A stretch of DNA of 64,000 nucleotides from Blakeslea trispora (GCA_025331445.1 JAIWNE010000095.1:62001-126000), one strand, 5' to 3'. Shown: positions 1 to 12,940, numbered from the stretch's first letter. Notes: generated by a model from the letters alone, not told the origin. Program-made: numbers and translations.

Positions 1-258
1 TTGTTATATATATATTGATACTGATGTATAAGTTAGAAAGACCTCCACAAAAAAATTACTAAAAGCAATACTTCTGAAATTGATCAGTAGGAGGATCAAT
101 CTCAAGTGTGCAAGACTACGTTTGTATGCATACACACACACACATAACCTTTTCCTCCTTTGTCTTTAACAGCTTGTTAATTTTTTTTTATTCTTTCCTC
201 TTGCATTTCTTTCTTCAGCTTTCTTGTTTGCGCTTTTCATACTTGATTTTTAATCGAA

Positions 259-2131
259 ATGCTATTAGAACAATATAAAAACCATAAAATTATATATACC
301 ATTGCTTTATTTGGAACGCTTGTATCTGCAAAAGAAGAAAAGTTTATAGATACCACTTCTGGATTATTTTGGGGTCAGATAATGGCTATCATCTGCTTAG
401 TACTCTGTAGTGGGGTAGTAGCAGGTAAGTACGGTTGCTATGCTAACTGCCGTCACTTATCTCAATTTGAATTTTTCATTGAATTGTTCCTTTAGGTTTG
501 ACTTTGGGCTTGGTATAGATTTTCTTTTGTCTGTTTATTCTTATGTTCAGGAACCAATTCTATTTGTTTTTATATGTATATATCGCTAGATGTCCTTGGA
601 TACAACGAATCTTTCTATTTTGGAATTAGCAGGTACACCTGAGCAACAAAAGCATGCTTCTCGTATCCTTCCCATAAGAAAGAACGGGCACATTCTCCTA
701 GCAACTTTGTTATTGACAAATACCGTTATAAATGAAACCATTCCAATTCTATTTGATAATATCTTTAGTAAAGGTATACACGTACTACCAATCTACTATT
801 GAATTGATTCAGTCATAATATATTGATAAAGAAATCAACTAGGATTTATTTCTGTCATTGTGTCCACTGCCCTCCTTGTTCTTTTTGCTGAAATTATACC
901 TCAGTCTATCTTTTCCAAACATGGACTAGCCATAGGTGCTATGTTGGTCATACCTGTCAAGGTTTTAATAATTATTTGGATGGTGATATCTTGGCCCATT
1001 GCAAAGTTCTTGGACTTTATATTGGGTGCACATACAAGTATTAATTACGGTACTTTAGGTAATCATCTTTTTTTTTATTGCTATTGCTCAGTACAAGCTG
1101 TCTGTTTTCTCGTATTTAAACTGTTATTTTTGAATGGGTGCATCAACAGAACTTGGCGCCTTAATTGAATTACATGACAAGTCAAAGTATAAGGAGGGTA
1201 CGCTAGAACATGAGACTGCAGATCTTTTGCAAAACATATTGTCGCTGCAGATGAAGCCTATACATCAGCTATGCCAGTTGAACAACTCTATGGTATTGGT
1301 TCTATCGAGTACAGTGATTCATGTAGATCAAATAATAGAATATATGAAAGAAGGACAGTCTCATATCATTGTCTACGACAAGCATAGCAAAGAGAGCTCA
1401 AACAATACTCTAAAAGAACATTACGTTTTAGGTGTATTAAGCTTAAAGGTAAAAATTCCCTGAGAAACAAGAGTATCTCATTTGTCGCTTTTTCTTTTCC
1501 TTGTGTTAACCAAACTATAGCAATTGTTGATGACTTCTATTGAAAGAAATGTAACGCAGCCAGTCGGTAGTTTGGTATCAGAGTCCTTCTTGACATGCTC
1601 ATCCAATACACCTACTATAGAGGTCATGCACCAGCTACTGAAAAGCAACAAGTAATTAAACCTCTTATATTTGTATTCAGAATACTTACAGAGCTAACTT
1701 TCATATTAAAATGATTTGGTTCTCTTTTGCCCAGAAAGCACCAAGTCATATTGATCTGTCATACAGAAGATGATATAAGGAAAAACAAAGAAGAGCGTGC
1801 ACAAAACAGACAAAAGCTAGTTATGGAAAGACAGAATGAACTAGATAGACATAGAAGAAATATAGTTTGCCTATTAAGACGACTAGTAGGCTGCAGCTGT
1901 CTCACATGTAATCGTTTGCTATCTGAAATCTCTCATTCAGCATCTATGTTATCAATTGATCAAAGTATTGAGGAAGGCACAATATATTCAGCTGGCAGTT
2001 TATCCACCACAATACATGCTGAAGTAGAATTAGGCTTGATAGGGATGTTGACAGGCGCTGATATTTTGGATCAGTTATCCTTGAATGGTCCACACCTTAA
2101 TTTTAACCATCAACAAAGTAACTCTGTGTGA
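259..2131 (+). CDS. CNNM/Mam3-like DUF21-CBS membrane protein
   Basis: Predicted integral membrane protein of the CNNM/Mam3 (ancient conserved domain) family, linked in yeast and animals to divalent-metal homeostasis. My model has seven exons (259-424, 496-512, 590-773, 843-1058, 1150-1448, 1521-1651, 1735-2131) and gives 469 aa. The DUF21 region is about residues 35-200. It has a hydrophobic segment around residues 38-60, the family block SLDTTNLSILELAGTPEQ, then TLLLTNTVINETIPI and a FAEIIPQS motif. A CBS-pair region with weaker conservation follows from about residue 240. Exon 2 is a 17-nt micro-exon supplying the GLTLGL stretch; without it the DUF21 start cannot be joined in frame. The protein is shorter than yeast Mam3 because the C-terminal tail is short. 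The family call is firm; transport activity is not shown by sequence. Confidence 0.88.
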
Positions 2132-2795
2132 CACTTTTGCTCTCCTTTGTAAATTAATGTAATAAAACGATAACAGCAACTAAAAAAGAAAAGCCTTCTC
2201 ACTATCTTTAACAAAAATGAAATTTTATATAAAACAAACCTACAGGCATTGCATATGGGTACTTATGCTGTTACGGGTACTGATCATTTGTATTTCAACG
2301 AGACTCCAAATGGTTTCTACGTTTAAGAAACGGTCCCAAAGACAGATCTTCTATCGATAAAAGACAAAAGAAGGAGGAATGGTTTGTAGCCTCAAGCTAT
2401 TCACTAAAAGTCGCAGCTTACATTAGTAGAATTTTCTGCGTTTAAAATATCACTAAATCAACTTTCTACTGCATGTCAAGTTTGTCTGGATTTCAAGTTT
2501 GATCTATGTTATTTCGTTCGTCTTACAATGCTTTTCGACATTCAAAAAGTTCCAATCTGAGAACCAGAAACCATGATAGAAACAATAAAGTAGCAATAGA
2601 TCAACATTGAATTTCCTATGACTGAATATCCAACAGCAGCATACCTACAAATATAACTTCTTTTTTTTTTATTCAAAGCAGATACAATAAAAATGTTGCA
2701 TGTCTATATAATAGAAAGAAAAAAAAACTAGAATTCTATGCTGAATGTACATTGAAAAAGGGTTTTATAGAAATTCTGGTTTTGTTATAAGGTTA
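2132..2795. other. Intergenic between convergent genes
   Basis: AT-rich DNA between the convergent stops of the CNNM-like gene and the uS12m gene. It holds AATAAA-like poly(A) signals near 2159 and poly-A/T runs. I see no supported coding region. Confidence 0.5.
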
Positions 2796-3394
2796 TTAGT
2801 TCTTAGAAGGCTTTTTGGCTATAAAGAAAGAAAAAGCATTAGTTCACTTTGATACAGATCAACAGAATCAAGCCACTTACTTCCGTATTTGGATCGACTA
2901 GTAGTTCTGGTAGCAACACCTTGAAGATCCAATGCACCACGAACAAGATGGTAACGCACACCGGGAAGATCGGGCACACGACCACCACGAACTAAGACGA
3001 CAGAGTGTTCTTGTAAGTTGTGACCTTCACCAGGGATGTAAGCAGTGACAACCTTGCCATTTGTCAGCTTGACACGGGCTACTTTTCTGACAGCTGAGTT
3101 GGGCTTCTTGGGCTTTGTGGTGTATACTTTGTTACAGACACCCTTGCGCTGATAACAGCCTTCGAGAGCGGGTGACTTACTTAACTTGGCCTTTGATTTA
3201 CGGCACTTTTTGATCACTTGATTCAAAGTAGCCATGCCAGACTTTTGCTGTTGATAGATGGGTGTCCATGAAGTTGGTTTTAATTGACTGAGAATAGAGC
3301 TGTTTTGTGTCATTAAGGAGCGAGTGGTCATCAAACTAGCATTGCTTGTCAAAGGCTTCCAAGCTGTCTTTAATAAGGACCGAAAAGCTTGCAT
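2796..3394 (-). CDS. MRPS12: Mitochondrial small-subunit ribosomal protein uS12m
   Basis: Component of the mitoribosomal decoding centre. Two exons on the minus strand (3394-2881 and 2818-2796) give 178 aa. The first ~53 residues ([15 protein letters not shown]...) are basic, serine-rich and free of acidic residues, as in a mitochondrial presequence. The conserved S12 body starts at [13 protein letters not shown] and contains the family signatures [28 protein letters not shown] and [13 protein letters not shown]. The open frame runs into an intron after SRSKYG. The 62-nt intron (2819-2880) has a GTAAGT donor, and splicing to a 23-nt last exon yields the expected TKKPSKN end. An upstream in-frame ATG at 3562 exists, but the 3394 ATG gives a normal targeting peptide. 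Confidence 0.93.
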
Positions 3395-5118
3395 TTTTGT
3401 CGAATATGAAACTGAAGAGAAGGATAAAAAAATTTGAAGGAAACAGAGACTGAGCCAGGGCCGCTTATTTCGACTCCGCTTGAACTTTTTAGTTTTGTCA
3501 AAAAGACACAAGTTACTTGTAGGTTTATGCAAACAATGTAACATTTCTGCAGTACACATCAAGTACCAAAGGCAAGCAATAAAACAAAAGGAAAGAACGA
3601 GAACATACTAAAAAAAAAAAAAGACTTTATTCTATCCTTTAATGCGACAGAAAAATAAATGTTGTAAAGTTCAACTCAGTGTAAATCAGAGTAAGCAAAA
3701 GTAGAGAGAAAGAAGTCCGTTTGAGTTATGTGAGCTACTTGACAAAATGCTCAATTCATTTACCTAGTTAGTACGAGAAAAACCCTTTGAATATGTAAAA
3801 GTGGCTTCTTTTGACCCATTTATTAAGAGCAATACACGGAATAGAAAAGCAACTGATTGGGCCTCTGAGATTTGCTAGCATATCAGTTGTTTTATTTAAG
3901 AGTGTTCATATTCTTGAGAAATACATTCTTATATTTAGTATACTCTTATATCAAACGCTCTTAAATCGAGGGACTATTGTACACCTTTTGTTTAATAGTT
4001 TAAACAACTATTATTATAGAGTATTTTTGTCTCGCTTCCGTCCTACACTGTTAGAATATTCGAATAGGAACTACACATAAAACCAATTTGTCATTACAGA
4101 CAAGTTCATTCTTAACATCACATCTTGTAAAAGAGCAGCCAGTGGTGATCAAGACTGGGGCTTTCTTTTTTTTTTTTTGTCTTCTCTTTGAATACTTACA
4201 CTAGATGCAATTACTTGAAGCTATCTTGTGCATTTAATTAATGTTTCTCTAACAGTAACATGATCTTGATTATGTACTTTGAAAACTTATTAACAGAAGA
4301 TTATTTAAAGGTTTTACAAGCAAGAAGAAGAAAAAAAAACTCTAGTAAAGCTTTTGAGTAATTAGACCTGCAGGCTATATGAGAAAGCTAATTCTTTAGA
4401 ATAAGGCTAAGAGGCAAAAACTTACAAAAAGCTTCCTGTATCGATGTTCAGTCACTACTGTTTGATTTGTTTCTTTAAAATATATGTGATTATCAGCTCA
4501 TCTTTTAATTGATCCCGACTACATACTAGCTTTAGTCAAGGTGATATTGCCTACTCATACCGACTGAAATAGTGTTTGTACCAATCGAATTTATGATATC
4601 AACAAACTAGGGACCAGTAGAGCAGAATACGAACCAAACTACCTATTTAAGGTTATAATTTCAAAAGATGAAACTTATGCAAAAACGCTTTTCAGTTCAG
4701 TGTTCCACAAAATGTAAAGTGCTTAAGTTTCAATAAATGACAGACAGTTGCATACATGGTTCTTGGCCGCTACAAAATTGCTTTACACTCAATCTTTTAA
4801 TCATCTATTTCTCCAAGTGACAAGCTCAACATGAGCAGTATATAGGGCGTTCTGGTCAATCTAGTCTTTTTTTTTATTGAATAAATTTGACACTATCTAC
4901 TAATCAAACTGTGTGGTGATTATTTGAGCTTGGCTGTATTTTGACAGCCAATCAAGAGTCCTATTCGATAAGGAATGGTGACGCAAGATTTAGCTAAAAA
5001 ATTTTCCTTTTGTACACATACACACAATTTCTTCACCATTTTCTCATTCTTAATTTTTTCTTCTTCTCTCTTCTTCTCTCACTCTTTTATTTTCTGCTTA
5101 TTTGATTTTACCAAGACA
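3395..5118. other. Long intergenic region
   Basis: AT-rich stretch between the divergent uS12m and Seb1/Nrd1-type genes. A 270-nt open frame at 3811-4080 has no recognisable protein character. The segment about 3890-3984 ends in a CTCTTAAATCGAGGGACTAT sequence resembling the terminus of pogo-like elements. A TTC-rich tract just before 5119 is probably the leader of the next gene. No gene is supported. Confidence 0.4.
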
Positions 5119-7764
5119 ATGACAGATACTTGGGATCGAACACTATTTGACAGAGACTTGAAGGCGATTTTGGAAACCAAGTTACCAGTATCTGCTTCGA
5201 AGATAACTGCCTTACAACAGTTAGCCACTGCACATCCTCAAGTAAGTTGATCTTTTTTGTTTTTGTATGAATGTATCATTCATTGTGTTGTACAGCATCA
5301 CAACTATATTGTGCAATGCATCACTCGATTCATTGAGAATGCACCACCAGATTATCGATTAGCAGGTCTGTATGTAATCGATGCTATTTCCCGTGCAGTA
5401 CATAAACAACAAAGAAAAAAAGAAGATGGTTTTGATGGGAAATTATCTGACCTGGATGGCTATTTGAAGCGGTTTTCGATTGTATTAAGGGATGATGCAC
5501 TAAAGGGATGCTTTGAGCTGTGCTCAGCAAAAGACAAGGTAAGCTTTTTTTTTTTTTTTTACTTTTTACGACTTTCTCCTTAAGCAGTGTTTACGCTGCT
5601 TATACCTCTGTCTCTTTATCTTGATTTGAAAAAGACAAAGAGACAGAGAAAGGCGAGGGATACTTTATTGTTATTTCTTGAAAAGATCGAGACAGAAGAA
5701 AGGTAAGACAAGACTCAAAAAGGTCAAGGGAAGGCAAGTTGGAAGATAAACAAAGAAAGAGATTTTGCTCTATTTTGCTGGCTCTCTCTGTCATTCTTTG
5801 AAGAACATAATGTTAATGGTTGATTTGGCAAATAATAAACCTGATCTTAAACTACTATAATCTCCCTTCCCTCTAATGTATGTGGGCTCTGTTGTTATTA
5901 ATGTGTGTCTTTTTTTTTTTCAAAAAAAAAAAGAATCACGGACTGCGTGCCTCCCATTGTCTCTCTCTCTTCTGGTCTTTTCTTTATTCCCTTTATTTTC
6001 TTTATTTTAATGCATATATGAATGTGCCTAAATGAATCTCATCCTTTTTTTTTTCTTTTTTTTTGATTTTTACTTTGTTTGTTGCAAATATAGGAAAAAG
6101 TTAGAAAGACGCTTGATTTCTGGGAACAAGGCAATGTTTATTCAAAAGATTTGGTCCAATATTTGAAAACGTCCTTCTTAGACAGTAAGCATATTGAGCA
6201 ACAACAGAAAGGTTATTATTGCTATTTTCTATTAAAAGATATAAACCTGGCGTTTATTTCTATTTGTGTTTGATTGTTTGGGTATGCTGACATGTTTCTT
6301 CTTTTTCAGTCACTCCTCCACCTGTTGATACCGCAAGTCTTTTGGCTACGCTCAGCACAATCGGCAATGGCAGCTTGGCCAATTTGAATATTCCTGGATT
6401 GACTCCCACTGATAGTACTGCTACTACTACCATTACTAATACTCCTGTCTCTGTTCCTGTCTCTTCTCTCCCCCCTGCCCCTGCCCCGACACAAACTCAA
6501 TTACAATCACCTATAGGTGAACAAGGTCAAAATGCACTTCCTCCTGCCTTGGCCAAATTATTAGGCGGCCTTGTTTCCGCACCTGTTGCTACCTCTTCAG
6601 CGAGCACAACACCTCTTTCGCCAACAAATGCCTCTGACCCTCGTGTGCGTAATGATCCTCGTATGCCTGCAGCCAATAATGAGCCAGCACAGTCCAAGAA
6701 CTGGCCTCCTCCTCAGGGACCTTCAATTCCCACGCGTGTTACAGGTGAAAGAAAATCAAGGTGGAGCAATGCTAATGACAATACTAATGCCATGTCATCA
6801 CTGAATCAACCACAACATGACTCATGGCCTCAAAAACAAACGACTCAAGATCCTTATATGCCACCTCAAGCACCTAGCTATCAACCTTCCTATCAGCCAT
6901 ACAACCCTGCACAGCAATATCAACAACCCAACCTTGCACAACATTATCAACAGCCACTGCACCATAATCAACCTACATATCAACCTACATATCAGCCATC
7001 ATCCTACCAGCCTATACAAACACAAGATTTACGCACTCAGACTGAGAACAGAGGTTCTGAGCCTACCCATGATGCCTCCCTACCACCTGGCTGTATTAGA
7101 GGTAAGCAAGGAATTGATAGAGGGGGGGGTCATATTTAATGCTGACATTCTTATTTTTTTTATAGTGTTGACACGTACTCTCTTTGTGGGTCCTATTCCA
7201 GACCATTATGAGCGTGATGATGTTGCTCAGTTGTTTATGCGCTATGGTGAGCTAGCTAGTGTAATTGTTTCTAAAAAGATAAAGGGTAGACATAATGCTT
7301 TCTTGAAGTTTACCACAAGAGCATCTACAGAGGCAGCCAAATACAACTCTGCCAATCTAGTTGTTCAAGATGTACCTGTCAAAGTGAATTGGGCTTTTGG
7401 TTTTGGTCCTAAAAAACACTTTAACTATGATCGTGGTGACTCCATCATTCCATTATCTGAACTAAGTGCAGAAGAGAAAGACAACTTGGTCACTGCTCCT
7501 CTAGGTGGCTTTCGAGGACAGCCTGTACGTGAACGTATGGCAATTGAGGAACCAGAGGCACAATACAGACCTGAATGGAAAAACAATGATGAACCACGCG
7601 GTACAAAGCGATTTCATCGACCAGGCTTTACTGAAGAGAATAAAAGAGGAAGGTTCAATCATGACGACAACAGACAAAACGGCAACTTTTATCCTCAATT
7701 CCAACCCTACCAGCAACAGCAATATGATCCTTCTGCCATGATACCTTATTCCAACCAACATTAA
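5119..7764 (+). CDS. CID-RRM transcription termination factor, Seb1/Nrd1 type
   Basis: RNA polymerase II-associated 3'-end and termination factor. In this family the N-terminal CID binds the phosphorylated Pol II CTD and the RRM binds nascent RNA (S. pombe Seb1, budding yeast Nrd1, animal SCAF4/8). Five exons (5119-5241, 5296-5538, 6094-6211, 6310-7101, 7166-7764) give 624 aa. The CID spans about residues 1-150 and includes HHNYIVQCITRFIENAPPDY and a helix with RLAGLYVIDAISRAV. Residues ~160-420 are low complexity, Pro/Thr/Ser rich, then Tyr-Gln-Pro rich with repeated YQP units. The RRM (about 427-500) has RNP2 LFVGPIP and an RNP1-like GRHNAFLKF. The C-terminus is Gln/Asn/Arg rich. Intron 2 is 555 nt while other introns in the window are mostly 50-100 nt. 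I chose 5119 because it is the ATG directly before CID sequence; the frame upstream looks like leader. Confidence 0.88.
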
Positions 7765-7962
7765 ATATGTAAAAATCTTTAATGATGCAAATCCCTTTTT
7801 ATTATTCTTTTTTTATTTCATAAATAAAGCTGTACAACAAATAAAAAAAAAAAGAAAGACTGAATGAATGTTTCTTTTAACAAGGAAAAAGAATAGGAAA
7901 TCATTTAAATACAAGAAAAGTTATGAGTTATATGCATATTAGAGAATGGAAGTAAATGTTGC

Positions 7963-7963
<1 letters not shown>

Positions 7964-8008
<45 letters not shown>

Positions 8009-8009
8009 G
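7964..8009. repeat. (GTT)n trinucleotide microsatellite in H3 3' UTR
   Basis: About 15 uninterrupted GTT units on the plus strand. On the H3 coding strand they read as CAA/AAC repeats beginning only two bases after the stop codon. The repeat therefore lies at the very start of the H3 3' UTR, between the convergent Seb1/Nrd1-type and H3 genes. Confidence 0.95.
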
Positions 8010-8011
8010 AC

Positions 8012-9400
<1,389 letters not shown>

Positions 9401-10813
9401 GCAAATATCATTTTTCTTGTCATCCTTTTTTAATATTTATTTCAATAATTCCCTTGCATTTCTTTGTAAATAATTCAACAGTTTAAATAAAATATGTTCA
9501 TTTCTTCTTGAATCACACAGTTGATTGCCTTTTGAGATATTTCGAAATGATCTGGAAACACACGTAGGGCTTGTAGACTTGTGCAAGTTTTCCAAAACCA
9601 ATCAAGCACTGCATTGATGGTTTATTAGGTTATCAAACAATGAAAAAAAAAAGGGTGATTCGATGCGCAGGCAATTAGTTTGATACAAATATTGCTTGCC
9701 ATCTCTTGAACGATCTGTTGTTGTGCTCATATTAACACAAAAAAAAAATCCCACATATACCCTTAGTATGCTGGCAGTAAGCTGCTCAAAGTATGATCCA
9801 ATTTTGTTGGCTTCAAAAAAAAGATAAAGCAAGGTAACCATCACTCTGTTTTGATAAAAAGTTGAGAAAATAGATATGTATTGCATCTTGTGTAGTATCA
9901 CATAAACCTCATGAAGAATGTCTTTAGGAATTCAACCTTTTCGAGTCCAAAAAAAACAAGAATAGATTTGATAGCACTAATGTGTTACCTTTTTCCCTTC
10001 TTTTTTCTCTGCCTTTCCTGGCTAATTATTAGTTTTCAAAGTCTGTCGAGAATATTGCTTCAATGGAGTGTATTACCTAGCAAAAGTACAACTAAAGCAC
10101 AAAAGAAACAATAAACAACACATGACACAAGTGGTAAGTCATCAATGCAGTTCCCAAATCCACATACAGTCAACGTAGTACAGATCCCTCTCTGCTTTTA
10201 ATACCCTGAAAACATACAGGCACAAGTTCGTCACTTTGTCTTTCACTTTATAATTGAATTTCTTTTTTAATGTTCAAGTCCTATTTTGTAGCTGAGTCAT
10301 TTTCAAAATTGGCTGAGAAATATCAAGAAAAAAACGAGGCGATTACTCTCCTTAACAATTGAGGAGGGGGGACTTTTTCTTTCTTTCTTTCCCTTTTGCC
10401 CCCCCTCTTTTTTCTCTCTCTCTTTATTGGTGCAACCTGAAAGAAGACTGAAAGAGTGAGAAGAAGGCGAACGTATCATCTAACTACACTATTCTCTCTC
10501 TCTCTTTCTCTCTCTTTTTTTTTTATTTAATTATTGCTGCCGAAAGGAATGAAAAAAACAGTCTTTGATGACAGCTGAAGAGATAATTAAAAACGATAAA
10601 AATGACAAAGATAGTCGAACCAACTCTTTAACTATCAAAACAGTCTTTTTCTCCTACTCTAGCTTGCCATCTACTTTTTTCTTACCCATCGTCATCACTG
10701 CAAAAGGCATCTATCCTCCATCACTCTATCTCCTAAGCGCTCTTTTTCTACCATCTCCCAGTCCTGTACCTTTGATCAAGCGGTCACTTTCTGTTCCTAC
10801 CAAACTGATCACC
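9401..10813. other. Intergenic region with CT-rich leader
   Basis: Spacer between H4 and the next gene. Small open frames on both strands at 9602-10114 have no protein-like composition. From about 10370 onward there are long pyrimidine tracts (TCTCTC repeats near 10493-10517), probably the promoter and leader of the gene starting at 10814. The frame of that gene is open back to 10565, but the added residues look like translated CT-rich leader. Confidence 0.45.
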
Positions 10814-11605
10814 ATGACAGAACACCAAGAGAAAACGCAACCTCCACTTCTTCCACCCTCAAGTTCTAAGATAGCAAAATCTTTTTCGGCTCCTATTATT
10901 CCCACTACAACTATCATTGATATTGTACCTGACGACATTGTAATTCCAATGGATATTGTTGACACACCTACTATTGCATCGAGCCCAGTACCTAGTACAA
11001 GCGATACTACTCAAATGACTACCAAAATAACTCAAGACACTGAAAGACTTGTTGGAGGGATACCCATGAAGACATTAAAACCAACATCTATTGATACACT
11101 TACTCCAAAACTATCAGACGCTATTCTTCAACGACCTCGTCCGTCTAGCTCTACAGATCGTAGCTTAAATCGAAACTCTATACCATCTCCAGTACAAGTC
11201 AAAGGTTTCCATAGTACACCTATCAAACTCTCCCAAAAGAAGAAGAAATTCACGCCCATTGTTCCTTCCCAACGTACTGAAAAGCGACTCAGGATACAAG
11301 AGAGATCAAATGATAGAGTTGAAGAAGATGAAGAAGATGAGCCAATGATAAAGCCTTTGTCGCTTGCAGAAAAGAGAAAACGACAAGCCAAAAGAGCAGA
11401 TCAAGTCAAGGTCTGGAAGGTGAGAGAAGAAAGGGAAGCAAGAGAAGCGAGATTGCAGTTACGAAGACAGATGATGAATGCTCCAGCCAAGAAGAAGAAC
11501 ATGGAAGCACAACCACCACCCACAATTCGGAAGAAGAAGAAGAGAGTCAAGTTTAATTTTGATAGAAATCGCATTATTCAATTACCACTTTCTGATCAAG
11601 AATAG
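10814..11605 (+). CDS. Uncharacterised basic, disordered protein
   Basis: Single-exon reading frame of 263 aa that I do not recognise. The N-terminal two thirds are Pro/Ser/Thr/Ile rich and probably disordered. An acidic patch EEDEEDE (~residues 175-181) precedes a highly charged helix-like stretch (EKRKRQAKRADQVKVWKVR, then EEREAREARLQLRRQ). The C-terminus has KKKKRVKFNFDRNRI, basic enough for a nuclear localisation signal. I chose the ATG at 10814 for its good ACC context and because upstream in-frame sequence resembles leader; 10565 is the alternative. The gene sits between the two histone pairs and runs toward H2A. Its composition suggests a nuclear or nucleolar protein, but this is inference. 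Confidence 0.6.
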   Translation: MTEHQEKTQPPLLPPSSSKIAKSFSAPIIPTTTIIDIVPDDIVIPMDIVDTPTIASSPVPSTSDTTQMTTKITQDTERLVGGIPMKTLKPTSIDTLTPKLSDAILQRPRPSSSTDRSLNRNSIPSPVQVKGFHSTPIKLSQKKKKFTPIVPSQRTEKRLRIQERSNDRVEEDEEDEPMIKPLSLAEKRKRQAKRADQVKVWKVREEREAREARLQLRRQMMNAPAKKKNMEAQPPPTIRKKKKRVKFNFDRNRIIQLPLSDQE

Positions 11606-11900
11606 CTTCATTTATCTGTATAAAAATAAAAAACATGTTTGAATAGCAACATCCCAATGATTACACACATACACACACACACATTTAAAAAAAAGGCATA
11701 ATTTGTTTCTTTCTGAAGATTGAAAAATAGATATGCAGATTATATTTGTCATTTTCCTTTTTTTGTCAAGAAAAAAGAAACAGCAACTAAACTATAAAAT
11801 ATGTACAAATAATAAGGAAAACTATTGGTAAACAGCTTTAAAAGAAGGGGGGGAAATAATGTAGTCATAAAATAATATTCTTTTTTTAGGTGAAATGGTT

Positions 11901-12296
11901 TTACATTTCTTGAGAAGCACCAGCCTTCTTGGTCTTGGTGGGCAACAAAGAGGCGTGGATGTTGGGAAGAACACCACCTTGAGCAATGGTGACTTGGCCA
12001 AGGAGCTTGTTCAATTCTTCATCGTTACGGATGGCGAGTTGAAGGTGACGAGGGATGATACGAGACTTCTTGTTGTCACGAGCAGCGTTACCAGCCAATT
12101 CAAGGATTTCAGCAGCGAGGTATTCGAGAACAGCAGCGAGGTAGACGGGGGCACCAGCACCAACACGTTGAGCGTAGTTACCACGACGGAGGAGACGGTG
12201 AATACGTCCAACGGGGAATTGGAGACCGGCCTTAGCAGAACGGGTTTGGGACTTGGAGCCAGAAGCAGACTTTCCACCAGATTTACCACCAGACAT
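11901..12296 (-). CDS. Histone H2A (SQE-tailed, H2A.X-like)
   Basis: Core histone of 131 aa, intronless. The histone fold contains [20 protein letters not shown] and the acidic-patch region [19 protein letters not shown]. The C-terminus ASQEM carries the SQ-E-hydrophobic motif phosphorylated by ATM/ATR-class kinases at DNA breaks. In fungi this is carried by canonical H2A rather than by a separate variant, so a role in damage signalling is expected by family knowledge. It is divergent from H2B. A TATATAAAA box lies about 70 bp upstream (plus strand 12365-12373). Confidence 0.99.
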   Translation of the reverse strand: MSGGKSGGKSASGSKSQTRSAKAGLQFPVGRIHRLLRRGNYAQRVGAGAPVYLAAVLEYLAAEILELAGNAARDNKKSRIIPRHLQLAIRNDEELNKLLGQVTIAQGGVLPNIHASLLPTKTKKAGASQEM

Positions 12297-12940
12297 TTTT
12301 AATATTTTTACTTATTTAATAATGAAGAAAAAAAAAAAGTTGAAAAAGAAAATGCACAAGCGATTTTATATATACTCAGTTTTTTTTTTTTAAAATTCCC
12401 AAAATGGCAAGTGACTTTTTTTTAGTAACTTAATTTTTTTTTTTTTCAAAGTTCTTTTGGTAACAACAGGCGAAAGGTAAGAAGCAACATGATGATAAAA
12501 AAATGAAAAAAATAAAAATGCAGAATTATGCAAGTTTTGTCATGTTTACGCGATTCGACGTGTCAGATCACGCTGTTTGCTTCGAAAAAAGGGTATTTTT
12601 GGTGTATTGTGTTTTATTGTCCCAAAAAGGAAATTGATTGCTATAGTCTACATCCACGCGGTTTTTTTTTTTTTTTGAAAGATACAAGTGCACGATCGCG
12701 TTCAATAGCAAATGTGGATTTTTTCCTTTTTTCTGAGAAAAAAAAATATATATCTGGAAAATTAAATCAAAAGACAGCTGAATTTGTAGAAAAAGTCACA
12801 CTTAATTCCGGTACAAAAATGCAAAGTAAAAAAAAAAAAATCAAACAAAAGCATATATAAACCATGACAAACATTTCATCCGGATTATTTTCTTCTTTTT
12901 TTTTCTCTTTTCTATAATTAATTTCATATAATCATACAAA
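12297..12940. promoter_or_regulatory. Divergent H2A/H2B promoter
   Basis: Shared 644-bp spacer. It has a TATA box for H2A (12365-12373, minus orientation) and TATATAA at 12854-12860 for H2B, about 80 bp before its ATG. Two ACGCGAT motifs occur in opposite orientations, ACGCGAT at 12548-12554 and ATCGCGT at 12695-12701. They match the half-site of the palindrome in the H3/H4 promoter. Long T and A runs fill much of the remainder. Confidence 0.75.

Noticed and set aside
3811..4080. 89-codon open frame read as a gene
   Set aside because: No family resemblance, poor composition, and overlap with a likely MITE terminus.
5600..5794. 64-aa minus-strand frame in the Seb1/Nrd1-type intron
   Set aside because: Low-complexity sequence inside an intron, no family resemblance.
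7964..8009. CRISPR-like array
   Set aside because: It is a simple trinucleotide microsatellite without spacers; nothing else in the window has a repeat-spacer pattern.
11895..12302. 135-aa plus-strand frame over H2A
   Set aside because: Antisense shadow caused by strongly biased histone codons.
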